Assembly: GCF_047495875.1 (NCBI RefSeq)
Contig: NC_092463.1
Span: 9,372,622 to 9,436,621 of the forward strand
Direction of reading: 5' to 3'
Length of the DNA stretch: 64,000 bases
Source of the DNA: Pithys albifrons albifrons
Taxonomy: Eukaryota; Chordata; Aves; Passeriformes; Thamnophilidae
The translations under genes and the position numbers were made by a program. This document shows positions 47,601-61,597 of the stretch, one piece after another. How positions within the stretch are numbered: the stretch's first letter is position 1; every line of letters begins with the position of its first letter. The notes under the pieces were generated by a model. That model saw only the letters and a list, made by a program, of their open reading frames with translations, ran no database searches and was not told where the DNA came from.

Positions 47601-50600
47601 TTTGCAAAGTGACTCGCCCAAAGCCACTTAAAAGGGAAACAGCAGAGTTGAGTGCTGGGGTCAACTTACTGCTCATCCCATCTCATAAAATTCCCCTGCC
47701 ACCAGGGGTAGGAGATGACTCTGAGGTGCTTCAAGCAAAGGCTTCTGTAGGCTGTGCAGCCCACAACTATCCAGGGAGAGCACCCTAAGAATAATCAGAG
47801 AAAAAAATGTGGGGAAAGTGCTGCTTTAAATCCTGTAACACTGAAGAATAACCTTGTGAAAGTTTTGCAGTGAGGCACAGCAGAGTAGGGAGCAGGGAGC
47901 AGAGAGGAATAGCACAATATATATAAAGCCATGTACTTGCCTGAACACCCACCAAAGGCACTGTGCATGAGTGAGCTGCAGGGCTTCCTCAGCTGTTTAT
48001 CCTGGTGAAGGATATTTAACCACCCAGTCAATTGGCTGAAGCTCAGCTGAAAACACACAGTGCCAAAAGCACAGGAGATGGAGCCAGTGCAATAAACACA
48101 AGGCTGCCTTGATTTTTTTTCTGTGTCTAATTATATATATATGTTCAGAATTCCTGGGGATGAATTATAAGCTTAAAGTTGCTTTTCCTTCCTCAAAGCC
48201 TTTGTCCCTGAGTTAAGAAATGAAGAACAAAAACGCAAGTGTGTTTACTCTGCAACTCCTCTGTCACATTATTCCCATATTGAATCTGGCAGGTTCCAGC
48301 CCTCCCAACACTATAATTAGAGCATCTCCAGACATCGAAATAGCTCTGACCCTTGCCACAGTGCTGACCTGCCTGCTTTGCAGCTCTTATCTGTCACGCA
48401 AAACAGGTCCTTGCACATTCAAAGCAAGTGCATGGAGGGGGCAGAGGGTTTTGCATTTCAGCTGTGCCTGGCTTGCAGCCTGGGTCTACACATCACTCCA
48501 ACTCCTGCACACCTTGCCTTGTCTTAGGGGAGGTTGACTGTGTACCAGTTCGCTGGTGGAATGGGGGAGCTGGGTGAAATGTGGAGCTGGATGAAAGGAG
48601 ACACTTTAATTTGACATCTCTTCACCCAGGCTGTTTCTTGAATTAGTGCATGAAATTCAGCTCTTCTGTCAACATTTTATTCAGGTTTGATATATAGGAA
48701 CATGCAGACAAGCTACGGCTGGCTGTTAAGACTGCTGATGTAGAGAGACCTGAGATCCCAGGATGAATTAACACAGCCTCATTTGCTTAAATATGTTCTG
48801 TTTGCTGGACTCCCAGCTTCAGACACCCCTTACTGAGAGCTGGAAAGTCCCTACCAGACTCCCTGCAAGGTCTTGGATGAGAGGAAGGAACAGAGGGTTT
48901 CCCCTCAAGCAAGGATTGCCATCTTGTGGGTGGATGGGCTAAATTTGCCCTCAATCTGCTTTTTACAGATAGGTGCATTCAAAGCACTCACAGTATTTTG
49001 CTGGGTTTCATATAGAGGAATTTATCCTCCTTAGTAAATGGAATAAGCAGTGAGGAGAGGTGTAGGCACTCACAGAGACACCCATCCTTATCCTATTCTA
49101 AGAGCTCTAAACCAGATGAGATAATGGGCCCCTTCGGGGGTGGGAGGGAGCTAATAGATTTCTCCAGGGAGCCAGGATGGCCACCTTAGATCAGATACCT
49201 GGGTTTTATGTAGCTGAGAAGGCACATGGACTGGGTTCCACTCTGAGTGGGAAATGGTTAGTGCAGGAGCCAATGCCTGTGGTGCATGTTGCATTCAGCT
49301 GCCTTGGGAACTGCAGGCTGTGGAGTTCAAGTGATCTGCCTGGAAACCAGGCACAGACCAGGACTTCTGTTTATGTCCCACCATGCTCATCACACATGAG
49401 CTATCATTCTGTTAATCCAACATCCCCTTTTTTTCTCTCCTGATCCTTTCCATGCTTACCAGCGTAAACTGAAAAATCTGCAAGAAGAAAGTTTAGTAGA
49501 AGGCACAGCAGAAGGTTCGGCTCCTCTTTGTGTCAGCAATTGGCAAGTCCATGCTCATCTGAATAGAATATAAGCATGAGAACTTTCACCCTGTGTAGGA
49601 TTTCCCCCTCCTCAGGAAATACTTTCTCTCACTAACTGCCAAGTCAGGATTCAGCTGCTCTGATATCTGCTCTCCTGCAGTTATCCCCCAGCTTAGAACA
49701 TCACCCCGGGCTTACACAATAGTTGAGGGAGACAAACAGGTGTTTTTAGGGGCAATTCGTCTGGCTTAATTTAAATATCTACATAAACTACAGGTGAGTC
49801 CTATCCTGCAGGCACTTGTTCCTCTCTGCATAGCAGGGAGGACTGGCTCTGATGTGCGTCTTCACCCAGACAGCTGGATTACACCTACCCTATGCTAAGG
49901 CAGAGAAAATTCAAGGCCAGAATGACATTTTTATACATATTGCTGGGAGGAAGGTGACGGAGAGATCCCTTTGGAATGACCCTGCACTTGATGCAAGTTC
50001 TCTATGCTGAGTTTGATGGGCTGCAAGGTGAAAGACAAGGAGTTAGCAAAGGGAAATCTGACCCCTGTGTTGAAGGCTCAGTGCAGAAATATGGCAGTGA
50101 GCTACTTGTGCACTGCACCAGCACATATTTACACTTCTCTCTCTGCTAGAGTGTTTCAGAGAGTTAATTTTAAATGTAAACCAAGGCTATTTCCCCTGTT
50201 CTGAAATCTCTCTTTGTTTATCAGAATATAACTTACATTTTCTTTTACTTTCGCGGGAGGTTTGCATTTCCAAGTCAACAGAGCACAGAACCAATATCTG
50301 AGTGGATGAAGTGAAATTTTCATTTATTGGAGGAGAGTGCATTATTAGTAAATTCAAGAGACTAAATCTGCCATGGAGAGGACTTCTTTTGTTTCCATCA
50401 TCAAGTCAGACATTTTATCCTGTCAAACATCCCAAGGGACATTTTTGCTCTAAGTGCCAGAGGTAATAGCTCAGAATTCACTATATGCTCAAGTTTTCAT
50501 CTTACAAAGCATTCAACTCTTGTTCAACAAGGATAGAAGTGAAAGAGAATAAAAATAGGAATTAATCCTTAGTCTTACCAGCCTTGTGATATCTCTTGGG

Positions 50601-51370
50601 TTTTTTTCAATGCAGGCTGTTAGGTTCTTCATCCAGAATTTTTGTCCTGGTGTGATCCTATGTCTGACGATGTGCGTGTTGTGTGACAAAATTTTCAGGT
50701 TTGCATATGGCCTTGCAAACATCAGCTGGAAAACTCCTATCACTACTATGATGGCTTTGTTACCTTCCACTCCTCAGAGTAGCCATAATGCTTGTAATTA
50801 GAAGAGGGATGGGTTCTCCTTCTTGCTTTTATCTTGCCACTTTGCCTAGTGGATTATGCAGAGGACAGGTGCCATCTTGCTCTTGGGCATGCTGGCACCG
50901 CTCCTGATCCATGGGTTCAGCATAGTGCTCATTGCTCTTGGATAGAGGGAGACCATGGTCAGAACCACTGTTCCAGTGTCTTTGTTTCACTGGCACCACT
51001 GTTACCTACAACACTACACTTGTTCCTTATGATTAATATTAAATGTACTTAAACATGCTCAGCTCTGGTGGTGTCTGTGGAAAGCCATCAGGTCACCTCT
51101 GCGACCCGTCAGGAATGTTCATTTGCTGAAAGCCTCTTTTTTTTTCTTTCTTTCTTTTTTTTTTACCATGAAGTCAATGAGACCTGTAGAGCAGGAAATT
51201 ACTTCAGATAACAGCATTTTCCAGCATTCAGTAAACACACTGGAGTGTCATTCCTTCTGCATTTTTTAATGCCTCTGTGTAGTCCTTCTGCTCTTGACAG
51301 TGGTCTGGTGATCAAACAACAACATTGAGCAACTGATTTTTGGCCCTTTTTCAGTCATCACAGTCATTGC
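44602..51370. other. Gene-poor sequence
   Basis: No supported exon, RNA gene or clear transposon. The longest open frames (124 codons - strand at 45,150; 123 codons + strand at 45,820; 139 codons - strand at 46,962) have low-complexity or non-family compositions and no splice-phase partners that I can identify. Confidence 0.5.
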
Positions 51371-51610
51371 ATCACAGAAAAGTTTGAGTTTGAAGGGACC
51401 TTGAAAACCATCTAGTTCCAACCCCACCACCACAGACAGTGATACCTTCCAGCAACCTTCCAGGTTGCTCAAGGGCCTTATTCAATCTGGCCTGGAACAC
51501 TTCCAGGCATTGGACACCCACAGCTTCTCTGGGAAACCTATTCCATTGCCTCACCACCCCCTGAGTAAAACTCCTTCCTAAAATCTCATCGAAATAGTGA
51601 TCAACTTTTG
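51371..51610 (-). mobile_element. CR1 LINE, 3' end fragment, antisense
   Basis: It begins on the + strand with 'atcacagaaaagtttgagtt', continues with 'gggaccttgaaaaccatcta' and 'ttccaaccccaccaccacag', and passes through 'ggccttattcaatctggcct' and 'ccattgcctcaccaccccct'. Read on the - strand, part is open (VVRQWNRFPREAVGVQCLEV), which is the usual reading of CR1 3' sequence and not a host gene. Confidence 0.92.
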
Positions 51611-54600
51611 GCACATCTGAATGAAGTTCACAGCAGCCCATACAGAGCAAGTTTGGTAAGAATTGACTAAAGAAAAATACTGTTTAGCGAGTTCCACTCA
51701 CTGCAGATGGAGACTCACAGAACAGCCAGATATTCATGAACAAACCTATCTATTCAGAGGGGGAGTCACATAAAACAGTGGGCTGGTAATTTAAAATGCA
51801 GCAGGCAGACTGTTGCTCGCATTAGTAACCTATGAGAAATATCACTTAAATAGCACGATCAGCCCCAACCAGCTCCTTGGGAATTACTGAACCATTTGTG
51901 GTTCTGTCACTCTACTATATTCTTAGAGAAACTTGCTCTTAAGCCTCCAGTGCATCTGTTTTCTTTATTTACATAAACTTGATAACTTTAAGTGACTATG
52001 GTTTCCTTAAAACCATATGCTATTCTTTTATAGAAAGCCACATGTAGTCAACTCTTACTATTACTTACTTTGGGCTCCTGGTAGGGTAATAAGATTTGAC
52101 AGTTCAGTAGTGTGCAATTTGCTTATCTTTGTCCTTTCTTTTCATCTCTGATATGCAACGGATTCTTCTCACCCCTAAATTTAGACCTAAATGCATTTCA
52201 CATGTATTGATTGTGCCTTTTCCTAATAATTTGGTACTTATATCATTCCCTTAATTTTGTGAATGCCACCTGCTGTACCACAGACACTGCAATGATGGGC
52301 TGTGTTTATATGGGGGCCCCTGTTTTTTATCAAAGAGTTATATGGAAAATGGAGGCTAGATTGTGCATTTGATGTTAAGAGGTGGATCTTTGAAAAGCAG
52401 TTCAGTAGATACTCACCTGGCCTCAGGTACAAATGGAAGTAGCTCTGTTAAATGCAAGAAAAGGTGCAGATTTTGCCCAACTTGGCCAAGCATGGACTTG
52501 AGTATGTACTTGAGTATGATCATAAAGCAGAATAATCACACCTGGGATCACCATCATTTATGCTGGCCCAGCTCAGTCATTCTTTCCATTAACCCTTCAC
52601 TCATCCTGTTTTCATCAACTACTCTAGGCTGAGCTGAGCTGAGCTGAATAAAAACAACAACAACAACAACAAGGCAGAGGTCCACCCAAGCAAAATGAAA
52701 ATGAAATGAAAGCTTGTTTTAACTCTAGTCTTCAGACCTTTTTGTGACCTTTTTTTCCGAGCACTATTTGATTAGACACAATATTAACATGCTAATGGAG
52801 ATTGTATTGTCTCAAAATGACAATCCTTAAAATCAACAATGAAGAAGTGAATTTGGAGACCTGCTAAATACTGACAGAGAAGCAAAGGTGCAATAGGCTT
52901 TAAATCCAGTTTCCTGTTGCAGGCAATCATATAATACAGTTTAATTTCTAAATGCAGCAGACTTCACACAGTGCAGTAACTCTCAGTCCTCAGTATCCTT
53001 CAGGAAACTTTCCCAGACTTTCTTGTCTTCTAATCATCATGTTTAAAATTATTGATGGCTAATTTATAGTAATTTATTCTCATGGCAGTGCCATTTGACT
53101 TTAATTTTTAATTATGCACACCAGAAATAATACTGTTAAATGCTAAAGATCAGGATAAGACCTAATGTGTAGCTGTGATGGGGAAATCATTCCCGGGTAC
53201 CCTGCTGAGCCCATATGGTAATTTCTATGTTTGTGTATGCTTGTAAATGTCTGATTCAGCATCAGGGAGTGACAAGGTAGTGAGAGAACAAGAGAAAAGA
53301 CATTACTAAAGACATTTTCCTTCTCTCCCCCTTGCCTCTCCTCCTGTCAGTGGTAAGCCTCTTGCACGCAATCCTTCAGGAGTAATTACCAGAATGGAGA
53401 TTTTTGATCCACTGAGGCATCATTTCAAAAAGTCCCTCTGCTGCTTTTTGAGCAGTCCCTGTGAGGTGTCAGCAGACATGATGCTGTGGCAAATCTAGCT
53501 CATGATCACTGCTCCGTCCCAGCGCATACCAGAAGCTGAGACAGAAGCTGATTTTACTGCTTCTTCCACTTGTGATTTCATCTCACCCTGATGAGTGACA
53601 AGGTTTAGGATATGTTCATTATGCAAAACTTCATTTTCTATCCAACCAGCTTTTTGGAGAGTGCTTGGCCAGTACAGCATCTTTGTGATCCATGAATTTT
53701 CATATTGGCTCTCTTATTCCACACAAGGCTGCTGTAAATGATGATTCCTCAATTTCACTTTCTGCAGTAAATGGATGCTTAGATATTTAATTAGGAAGCA
53801 AACCATATAATCAACCTTCTGCAGATAGATCTGCACACTGTAATCAGTCTTGTTCAGCTTCTTTGCATGCTGCTGGAGTACTGGCAACTCCTGAATTTAT
53901 CAACACTGTGGCTTGAGTGGCAATTTGCCCAAGGATTTCTCCATTAATATATGTGGAGCAGCAGGTAGTCCGAGCACTGCACAGTCTATGCTGCACATAT
54001 AACATTGTGGTTTCACTCAGTTTTCATCGGGAAAAACAGGTCCAAAGAAATCAGGTAGAAACACAAGTGACAATAGTAACAATCTGCATTTATTTTTGTA
54101 TTTCAATTTTTTATTTTTCACTATTTCCTTTTTTGATTTCCACAAAGTGCTTGTCTGAGCGGTGTCAGTTGGCATTCAAGGATATGGCATTCTTGGTGAA
54201 TGGTCCAGAGCCCTCCAGCCAGGCAGGCAAAGGTATGAAAAACAGACAAGGATGTATGTATGGCTCACATCAGACATGCAGCAGAGCTGCCCCTATCAAA
54301 TACAGCTTGCAGTGCTGCAGCTCTTAGACTAAGTAGTACAAAGAGATAAGCTGGTGCTGGATGTAAGCAGGATCCTTGTGAGGGCAGTGAACTGGAGAAA
54401 ACAGGCATGGATGAGCATTCCTGCATTCTCAAGGTGGAAATTTCTTCTTGTGGTGTGCTCCGTGTGAGCATGGAAGGAAAGGGTTGAATACGGAGGGTGA
54501 ATTGAATTGAGGGTGTTTTCTGAAGAAATCCTTCCTTCCTTCATCAGCTAAGGGACTCAGGGAATGCTGGCCTATGGCAGGTGCCTGTGGGGAGTCTGTG

Positions 54601-55465
54601 AGCCCCTAGCAAAAATGTCCAAACCTGCAATCTGTGACTGTCTAGATACATTTCAGTGAAAATGCAGACGCTCCAGCAGTGGGATAGTCTGGATTCTCAT
54701 GCTGATTCAGGCCCTTGAGTCACTGACAACCACCACACCTGGGTCCTGCTGAGGTTTAAAGCAGCAAAAGATATGTTGCTCTTATGTTCAGGCCCATCCC
54801 TTTTGCTTGCAGTAGTGCAGTGGCAGAAATGTCTCTGCTCTGACCAAGTCAGCTGGTTTTGAATACAATTTCAGCATGACCCATCCCAAATCTAGTCCCA
54901 GCCAGGGAGGTTGTTGCAGAGGATTCCACTCTCCCCTTTATTTATGGTTAACAGTGAGATGCACATCTGTCAAAGCAATGCATCATAAGTGCCTTCAGAG
55001 ACACTTTCTTGTTATTTTGGTTTTGGCAGCCCTCAGTCCCTTCATGCCACAATAATTTTAACCACTGACACACTAATCCTTTTTGACACTTCCACTTCTT
55101 CACTGCAGTCAAGCTCCAATGAAATATGAAAGGCCTCCCAGGCTTCCACCTCAGCCTGCTCAGAAGCATTTGCCTGATGTCCTGGTGCAGGCAGAGCTGC
55201 TGCATCCCTGCATGGGAATTCTCTGTGTCTGTGTGCTACCAGTGCAAGCAGTGGTGAGATGAACTGAGACAACCTCCTGTGGTTCCTAGTCACCCTAGAG
55301 ATTTTTAGTGCAGGAAACTAGGGACAATGGATGATGCAAAGGGCTCAGACAAGCTGTGAAACTCTGGCACTTGAGCAAGTGACTGCACATCAGGAGGTCC
55401 AGAGTAAACTGGAGCTCGTGTGTGCTCTCACTGATCATAGCAACTGTGAGGTAATTCAACTTACC
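51611..55465. other. Gene-poor sequence
   Basis: No supported exon. Two short simple repeats lie at 52,628-52,672. The AT-rich portion around 53,040-53,160 is non-repetitive. Confidence 0.5.
52628..52672 (+). repeat. GAGCT pentamer run and AAC microsatellite
   Basis: Four tandem GCTGA/GAGCT units (52,628-52,647) are followed a few bases later by an AAC trinucleotide run (52,652-52,672). Confidence 0.9.
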
Positions 55466-55690
55466 ATAGAATCACAGAATGGTTTGGGTTGGAAGGGGCC
55501 TTAAATACCATCTCATTCCAGAGATGAGGCATCCAGAGCTTCTCTGGTTAACCTGTTCCAGGGTCTCACCACCATCACAGTAAAGAATCTCTTCCTAAAA
55601 TCTAATCTAAATCTCTCCTCCTTTAGTTTAAAACTGTTTCTCCTTGTACTATTACTATCTACCCATGTGAATGTTGCTGTCCTATCTGAT
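55466..55690 (-). mobile_element. CR1 LINE, 3' end fragment, antisense
   Basis: It starts with 'atagaatcacagaatggttt', then 'gggttggaaggggccttaaa', then jumps to 'aacctgttccagggtctcac' and 'cttcctaaaatctaatctaa', ending near 'ttgtactattactatctac'. The normal segment between the first and second parts is largely missing, so the copy carries an internal deletion. Confidence 0.92.
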
Positions 55691-58600
55691 GCTGCTCTGA
55701 GAGATCTACACTAGGTCACACTACCGTCCTTTGCAAGTTTGGAACACGTACTGTGGACTGCTACCAAAAGTCCCCTGATGTGCAGTAGGGATTTTAGATG
55801 TCATTGAAGTGCACATATGTGTGTGTAGTTCTAGAATACAGAAAGATGAATAAAATTTACATGTTCTATAGAAGAAAAGGTTGGAGACTGACTTTAAAAG
55901 CCGGCAAATTATGCACTGAAAACTGCATTGAATTAGATGTCTAAGGCAATGTCTGAGCATTCACGACATGATTTTTCCAGCCAAATGACATTCAAGCAAT
56001 AATAAGCCAGTAAAATTTTTTTGGCTTGGACTCAGAGATGGAGCTTTAGAGATTGATAGATTTTTCTTAAGCACAGAAACATTCATATTATTTGATTACC
56101 TCTGTAACACTGACTCACACTGAGCAAATAAGTAGTGTTTGACCAAAACATGATTTCCCAAATGGTGTCTGTACATCATTTGCAACAGAAAATAATTGAA
56201 AAGTCCCAAGGCCCAATTCCCCGCTGCTATGTAATTACTGATGCCTATGTAATACACTATTGATTTGCCCATGTTTTCCTACACTCATTTTGCTGTTGCT
56301 AATGACTTACAAAACATAAAATGTTGGAGAAACAACCCCAAAGTCTTAACAAGACTATATCATCGTTCAGAGGTCCTTAATTCCCTAATCTCCACCTTTA
56401 TTTGTAGCATACGTCCCCCACCAGTCATGTGGAGGTTACCATGGCCTGACTGTGGTAATGTGTTGTATTTAAGGCCTTTTACCTGCAAATGTAAGCCCAT
56501 ACCCTTCTTTGTTGCCTTATGCACTACTTGCTACCAGAAGTTTTCCTGTTAGTTTTGTGGACCACAAGCAACAAACAGCCAGCTGCTGCTCCAAAGATCA
56601 GGAATGCAGTGATTCTTTTTGACCACACAGCCCTTTTAAGGATCCCAGTGGTCCTGCCAATCAATGTTTACTTTTCATGAGCCCAATTAGGTGTATCTCC
56701 AGTGCAGGATTATGAGGACATGAGAAGGCTCAATTTGTAATGGTTCTTGTGGTTGTCTCTGCTACATGCCACATTAATGAAGATTTATTAAATTAAAAAC
56801 ACATGTTTTTTCAGCAATCCAAAATTCACACACATAGCTAGTTAGGGTTGGATTCTATACATGCACCAACTTGGTGAGCGGCTTGTATCTCAAGTGTGCA
56901 GAATCGATTAGCTGTGGTCCTGGAAAATTCATCCAGAACTTTGCTGTACCTATTTATCATTTGTTTTGTTCCTCATACAACTTTTAAAAACTCAGAGGAG
57001 TTCTGCCTATATTTTGACTAGAGACTCCAACAAAATGTCCTTTTCTCAGCATGTTGAAGAATCCTCAGACGGAAGGTAAGGTTGCTACAGAAAGCCTTTT
57101 GGGCCAAATAGGAAACTGATTTCATTTTTTAGTATTTCTATTCCCACCTCAAAACTCAAATTAATGCATAAGACAATACTCAACTACTTCAAGAAAATCA
57201 CTCAGGCATTAAGAGAAGAAATGTCACCATAATACTTCAGGGAGAAATATATATGTAACCTATCAGCTTATTAATTACATCTTTTGCTCACATTTTATCA
57301 CCTTATACAATAAGTCAGTCAAGGAGACCTAAGTATTTTTGTGATATTCAAGGTTAGCTTCAAGGGAAATGTTCAGGCCAGATGTGGGATCTGGATGAGA
57401 CATCTAGTAATTATTTAAACACTAAGAATCTACTCTCATTCAGCAAGGAGAATTCAAAACACCTGATGCAGAACTTTTGGACTTCTTATCTCTGGCTGGA
57501 AAGGATAGGAGTTTGTCTGGTTCTGCTGGGGTGCAGGAGGTGTCCAGGTACTTTGGAAATCTTGAGAACCATTCACCAGTTTATTGGAAATTTTGCTTCT
57601 GTCCTGGGCAAGGTAATATTTCCACTCAGCCAGAGGTGGATTAGGGTTGTGTAAATAGGTTTAATCTGTTTTGGGTGGCTGTAACAGTACAGGCCGTACT
57701 AATCACATGCCTGCTGGAAAGGAGACTCTTCCAACATCTATCCAACTAAGGTATTTCCATGCTTCTCGCATTACTGGCATTACATCCAAGCATAAATCTT
57801 AATGTATTTTCCATCTAGAGTACTGGGTAGGTTTTCAGTGAATAAAACACCCCACACCTGAAATTATAGTTATCAGTGTCTGATTTAGAAAATCAAACTT
57901 GTTTGTGTATCGAATCAATCAATTGCTAGGGACATACTTTTAATCTCCTTTATCCTTGGTACTTTCTTTTGAAAAGGGGCATAATAAAACTTTCCCTGGC
58001 TGCTATATGGACAAATACATGAAAGATCATGAGGCTTCTCAGTTACTGTTGCAATGGATGCCATACAAATAATTGAGACAGACACCAGGCAATGCCACTG
58101 TATGCAAACCATGACAGCAGTGCTTACCTGGGGGATAAGATAGCTCTGGTGTCCCATTAGATGGACATTCTGCTGCCTTTCATTTATAGGAATAAGGAGC
58201 CGGACTCCTGTTTCAAGTCTGGCCTGCTGAACCCACTCTCTGTCCCTTGCGCCACCCTCCCCTGATGCTGAATCTGGACAATTGCTTGCCATTTGAAACC
58301 AGGCGGGCTCAGAAGGTCAGCAAGGTGGGAACATTGCAAGAGCAGAATGACACTTCATGGCTCTGGGAAGAATGGGAAAAGACTTTTTAAAATAATGGTG
58401 ACAAATTCTGACAATACCAAAACTTTCGCCGTTTCCCCAAAATTTCACACAAGTGTGAATGCTAACTGGGCAAAAAAACCCATCAGTCTTTAACTAAAAT
58501 CATTGGCAATATTCATGCTGCTCCAGGCCTGTGTGTGTTACCAGAAGTATGACAAGTCCCATATCCCTTCACCTCCCCTTCATGCTGGAGCATTTTGCTA

Positions 58601-58739
58601 ACCCTGCTTTCAGGGAATGATTTGGTGAGCAGGATGTTCACCTGGAGCCTGATACTGGACTAAGTATTGACTCCCACAGAGACCTCATGATGAATCCTGG
58701 AGGAGTCATGTCCATCTACAACCACAAGCGTATTCAAGA
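55691..58739. other. Gene-poor sequence
   Basis: No supported exon, RNA gene or recognisable repeat in this stretch. Confidence 0.5.
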
Positions 58740-59124
58740 AGAGATGACTGAAAGAGGACCTCATCATTGTATGTAAGTATCTGAAAGGAGGGTGCCAAGG
58801 GGATGGAGCCAGACACTTCTTGGTGATGCCAAGCAATAGCAAAAGAGACAACAGACAGAAACTGATGCACAAGAAGTTCCCCATGAACATGAAGGACTTC
58901 TCTGCTGTGTGGTTGGCCATACACCAGAACAGATTGCCCAGAGAGGTTGTGGAGTCTCCCTCACTGGAGATATTCAAGAACTGTCTGAATGCAATCTGAG
59001 CAGTGTTCTGTAGGATGAGCTTGCTTGAGCAGAGTGGTTGGACGAGATGACCCACAGTGGTCCCTTCCAGGCTTACGTATTCTGTGATTTATTCTGTGGG
59101 ATTCTGTGGGATTCTGTGATTCTG
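58740..59124 (+). mobile_element. CR1 LINE, 3' end with expanded tail, sense
   Basis: Sense CR1 landmarks appear in order: 'gaaaggagggtgccaagggg', 'tggagccagacacttcttgg', 'cccagagaggttgtggagtc', 'agtggttggacgagatgacc', then a tail made of repeated ATTCTGTG(GG) units from 59,079 to 59,124. The clear tail repeat and low divergence suggest this is one of the younger copies here. Confidence 0.94.
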
Positions 59125-61597
59125 TTTTCAGACATGTAACTTCTGCTAAAGACAATAAGTTCCACTGATGTCCCTTCAGCAATGGTGTTTTAATTGTTAT
59201 GCCTGGGAATCAGTTACCAGGAATAAGACTTTAAACAGTTTTGGTCAATGGGAAACTTTGTTGCTTGGTGCTTAGTCTTCTAATGGCAATAATAATATTT
59301 TCACACCTCGCTGAACTGTTATAAGATATGCATGTTAGGCATTATGAAATGCTCACATGCTGTTGTTATGATAGCCATGAAAGCAATGAGAGGGAGATGA
59401 AGTGATACTATTGTGAGCAAGAGAATGAAGATATAACATTGACTGATTGCTTTGTTTGTGTGCTTTGCACACAATCAGCGCTGATCAAACAATGAAGATT
59501 GTGAAAGCTGCCACAGAATTCAATATTTTTCCAGTGCAATTCTGATATAAAGAATTGGTCCAAAGTTGGATCCTTTGATTAGTACATAAAGGTGGAGGTG
59601 CTGTGTTTAAGAACTTGTACTGCTTCCAGACTCCTCTGTGGCTGTCTTCAAGCCATGCAGACCTTTCTATGTCTCCATGATCTCATAAGTGATCAGTGTG
59701 GGTGAAAATACTGAAGGACTAACTCTGCTATTGCAGAATAAATTCTATGGAGGGGTCACAATCCTTTCTATAACTGGTTTGATTATGCTTGTTTCATGAT
59801 ATCAGAACTGGATGATACAGAGCAACGTTGATTATGGCTAGGCTGAACCTCTAAGAATTTTTGGCCTATGTGCCACAGTGTCAGCCAGAAATGACAAGAA
59901 AATGCAGCACTGGAGGTGATATCTTTTTACACATGGTTTACTCAGCAGTGTGCAGGTATAGGGTGGAGGTTGACTCACAACTCTGTCACATCTTTGGTGT
60001 TGCTTGACCCAGAGATGCCCATGACATGTTACAAAAGTTTCATTGGATATTGTTTTGCCTTGTTATGCTTGTCTCATTCATATACTCAGGCATATGAGGG
60101 GCTGGACTTTGCACTGGTGAGGAAAGGGATCACAGACCTGCTGCACCTCTTCTGCATTCCTGGCCAGTCCGTGAAGTTGTGGGGCAAGGGGCTGGGTCTA
60201 TGTCTGCTTTGTCCTTGGGTACCCAATGGAGTAGCTTCTGTGGAGGGACAGTGTCTCAGTGGTGCAGCCCTGCATTGCTGTGTGTGGCTGTACACATCCT
60301 CCAAGACTGTATCATTTGGATAGAAGAATTTAAGATACAGGACCCACTGTGTGCACTAGGGGTACTTGCAACATGCTGAAGGGAGCATCAGCTCTCCTAT
60401 GTAGATCCATGTGGTGGTGGGGTTGTGTGGGAAGACATTGTCCTAGTGTCACTCCCTGAACATGATCTCTGATAAGGTTTTTTTCCACTTAGAGAGAGAA
60501 CTGGGATCCCAGGAATACAGGAAACAAAGCTTAAATTCTCACTGCTTATTAGCCGCAATTAAGTTGCTGTCAAATGCCTGTGCAAGGGGAGTCTTTATGC
60601 CAAGCATAAGCTTTATTTTTGAAGCGGAATGCAAGCAAATCCTGTCAGTGGTTGGAAAGCAGTAGGAAAATGCTTTTAAGCAGCCTCATCTCCCCTTACT
60701 GGTGTCTGGTGGCTATTGCAGCCCAGCTTGGGGTCTGAGCTCATTGTGTACTGCTTCCAGCTGCAGGTTTGTAGAATTTTCCAGGCATTGCTACAGAAAG
60801 ACTTATATTTTCTGTGTATATGCTTATGAAGCTAGAACTGAACTTGTTTCTTTTGGTAAGGTTTAGCTAAATAAATAGACTTTATTTTTTTTTAAAGGCC
60901 TTCATTCATACTTAGCACCTGTATTCAGACTTACTGCAAATTAGTTCCAGCAGAGCTGTAGCTGCTGAAGGCAAGAAGGAAATATTTCATTAAAAAAGAA
61001 GATTGAAAAAAACCCCAACCAACTCTTGAATCTAAGTAGACTTGCAAAAACGTTGATTTGATTACATACAAAGACTTAAGGTCTATGTGGTCAAGGGTTA
61101 CATAAATTGGATCCTCACCTGGAGGCAGGAGTGAAGAAAGAGTAAAGTCTAAACCAGACACAATGATCTTGATGAGGCGATTTTGTGTTGCTGTGATCAA
61201 GAGCCCCCAGGTGCAAGGTTGGGTGTCAGGATGCAAAGATGTAAAAACCAACACTAACACACTCAAAACTACTGTAAGGCCAGCAGTCTTCAGGACTGGA
61301 AGGCAGCAAGGGATGCCAGACATAGGGCAGCAAGGAGGGACATGGCAGCTTTCTGCCATGGAATTTAATGCCAGAGAGCAGGGTGAGCTACATAAACTAG
61401 AGGCAGTGCTAAGAGTATGTTGGACTTGAAAATAGCAAGAAAACGTCTTGTCATCAGAAGGAGTGGAACAGACTGGTAAAAAAATAGAGCTGTACAAAGC
61501 CAAACGGGGTTCGTACCAGTCAATGAAGGATCTTGTATGATGCAGGAACCAGATGTAGTGATTCAGGAGGTAATTTTCAGGACTGTGCTCCTAGAAG
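59125..61597. other. Gene-poor sequence with a 190-codon antisense frame
   Basis: No supported gene. The longest open frame in the window lies here on the - strand (61,503-60,931, 190 codons). I do not recognise its product; it is Ser/Cys/Leu-rich in the first half, and an incidental frame is the simplest explanation. Confidence 0.45.

Noticed and set aside
51372..51650. 92-codon - strand frame with protein-like composition
   Set aside because: It is the standard open reading of a CR1 3' region.
55042..55293. 83-codon - strand frame considered as a 5' exon of the NRAC-like gene
   Set aside because: No consensus donor in phase 0 and nothing to tie it to the gene 19 kb away.
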